Shown: positions 63,326 through 64,000 of the stretch, piece after piece | How the letters are laid out: each line of letters begins with the position of its first letter | Position numbering within the stretch: the first letter of the stretch is position 1 | Assembly (NCBI RefSeq): GCF_016906535.1 | Contig: NC_057381.1 | Location: 1,889,954-1,953,953 of the forward strand | Length of the DNA: 64,000 bases | Source of the DNA: Rhizoctonia solani | Lineage: Eukaryota; Basidiomycota; Agaricomycetes; Cantharellales; Ceratobasidiaceae | Direction: 5' to 3' | Position numbers and translations under genes: made by a program | Notes under the pieces: generated by a model | Databases searched by the model: none | Seen by the model: only the letters and a program-made list of their open reading frames with translations | What the model was told of the DNA's origin: nothing

Positions 63326-63829
63326 ATGTCCAAGACGCGCCAAGGTACCACATACGGCTTACACAGGCGTCTGGATAGACCGACCAAACCGGTCGCACAC
63401 AAAGGGGAAGGACTGCTGGCACCAGGGATGATGGCAAAGTCGACCACACCAACAGTCTCCCCACGGCCCGCGCGGCTCCCCATGCCCCACCAAGTGGAAG
63501 AGGAAGAACTGCCGCTTCTTGCACTAACCTCGATGACGTTCCCACACCCAGTAGCGGTCGGGACAAATGATCCTAAAAGGGACGACGGCAAGGCCGGAGG
63601 GGCCAAACCAGGTGAGTCCCAAATCTCCAAGGGCCTTGAGTTGCCCGGAGTGATCCCCACAGACTCCAAGGGACTAGAGTTGCCCGGAGCCACGACACAA
63701 GTCTCCAAGGGCTACAAGAAGCCCGGAGCACCTGTTATCAAGGGCGCTCCCAAGCCCAATCAGGTGATCATCACGAAACCGGCCATGTCATGTTTTCGCA
63801 TACATGCCCATGTATTTTGCATCAGGTGA
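63326..63829 (+). CDS. Telomere-adjacent repeat-bearing ORF, hypothetical (167 aa)
   Basis: Uninterrupted ORF from ATG at 63326 (context AAACAATG, favourable) to TGA at 63827-63829, about 100 bp before the telomere array. It is basic and Pro/Gly-rich, with no signal peptide or transmembrane segment. The second half carries three degenerate copies of a motif: ISKGLELPGV, DSKGLELPGA and VSKGYKKPGA. I recognise no family. It could be a real subtelomeric gene, a piece of a gag-like retroelement protein, or an ORF by chance in GC-rich sequence. The last residues (CFRIHAHVFCIR) look less coding-like and may follow a missed intron. Confidence 0.4.
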   Translation: MSKTRQGTTYGLHRRLDRPTKPVAHKGEGLLAPGMMAKSTTPTVSPRPARLPMPHQVEEEELPLLALTSMTFPHPVAVGTNDPKRDDGKAGGAKPGESQISKGLELPGVIPTDSKGLELPGATTQVSKGYKKPGAPVIKGAPKPNQVIITKPAMSCFRIHAHVFCIR

Positions 63830-63927
63830 CGTATTTAGTCATATGCTGATATCGGCATGTCAGTGACTATTTGGTTGCTGTTCAATGACCAGCCGTTTGA
63901 GAATTCCGGCAATTTTGAGCACACTTG

Positions 63928-64000
63928 GGTTAGGTTAGGTTAGGTTAGGTTAGGTTAGGTTAGGTTAGGTTAGGTTAGGTTAGGTTAGGTTAGGTTAGGT
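63928..64000 (+). repeat. Telomeric (TTAGG)n array
   Basis: 73 bp of uninterrupted 5-bp units (GGTTA in register, i.e. TTAGG), about 14.6 copies, running to the window edge. The G-rich strand points outward, as at a right chromosome end. The unit is one G shorter than the TTAGGG usual in filamentous fungi. All complete copies are identical pentamers, so no TTAGGG variants are mixed in. Confidence 0.9.

Overview
The window looks like the end of a chromosome from a filamentous basidiomycete, most plausibly an Agaricomycete close to Rhizoctonia/Ceratobasidiaceae. The reasons are genes cut by many introns of about 50-70 bp with GT..AG borders and the gene content: a NACHT-WD40 NLR, a P450, a TRANK1-like helicase, an LtrA-type membrane protein, a DUF2235 hydrolase, a division-1 chitin synthase and a cellobiose-dehydrogenase-type flavoprotein. 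The right edge (63928-64000) is an uninterrupted TTAGG array in the orientation expected of a right telomere. The species assignment is inference.

Layout. 1-3400: an intron-rich gene for a charged, probably nuclear protein of unknown function. 3400-5190: gene-free, with a tRNA-like SINE remnant. 5193-6733 (minus): a single-pass membrane protein gene whose paralogue lies in inverted orientation at 37400-39834. 6860-11027: a retroelement-rich stretch with two solo LTRs that have intact target-site duplications. 11028-17671 (minus): TRANK1/UvrD-like helicase. 18278-20740 (minus): LtrA-like protein, divergent from the P450 gene at 21695-23913. 24471-28988: NACHT plus 14 WD40 repeats, broken by one in-frame TGA. 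29789-30579 and 40593-41546: two copies of one MITE family with perfect 17-bp inverted repeats. 33264-34064: a small secreted hydrophobic protein. 34608-35091: a solo LTR with a second MITE nested inside. 44224-47954: chitin synthase. 48409-50243 (minus): unknown protein. 51048-52316 (minus): lactonase-like beta-propeller, divergent from the cellobiose-dehydrogenase-type flavoprotein at 53609-55775. 57358-61297 (minus): DUF2235/Tle1-like hydrolase. 63326-63829: a repeat-bearing ORF beside the telomere.

The strongest oddity is the inverted paralogue pair. The two genes share a TATA promoter, first-exon length, exon phases and 3' flank. The right copy has grown from 390 to 614 residues, mainly by tandem amplification of one in-frame exon-intron unit of about 265 bp. 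No operons apply. The only plausible functional pairing is lactone-forming flavoprotein plus lactonase, and it is weakened because the lactonase has no visible secretion signal. Exon borders were read by eye and the 5' ends of several genes are uncertain.
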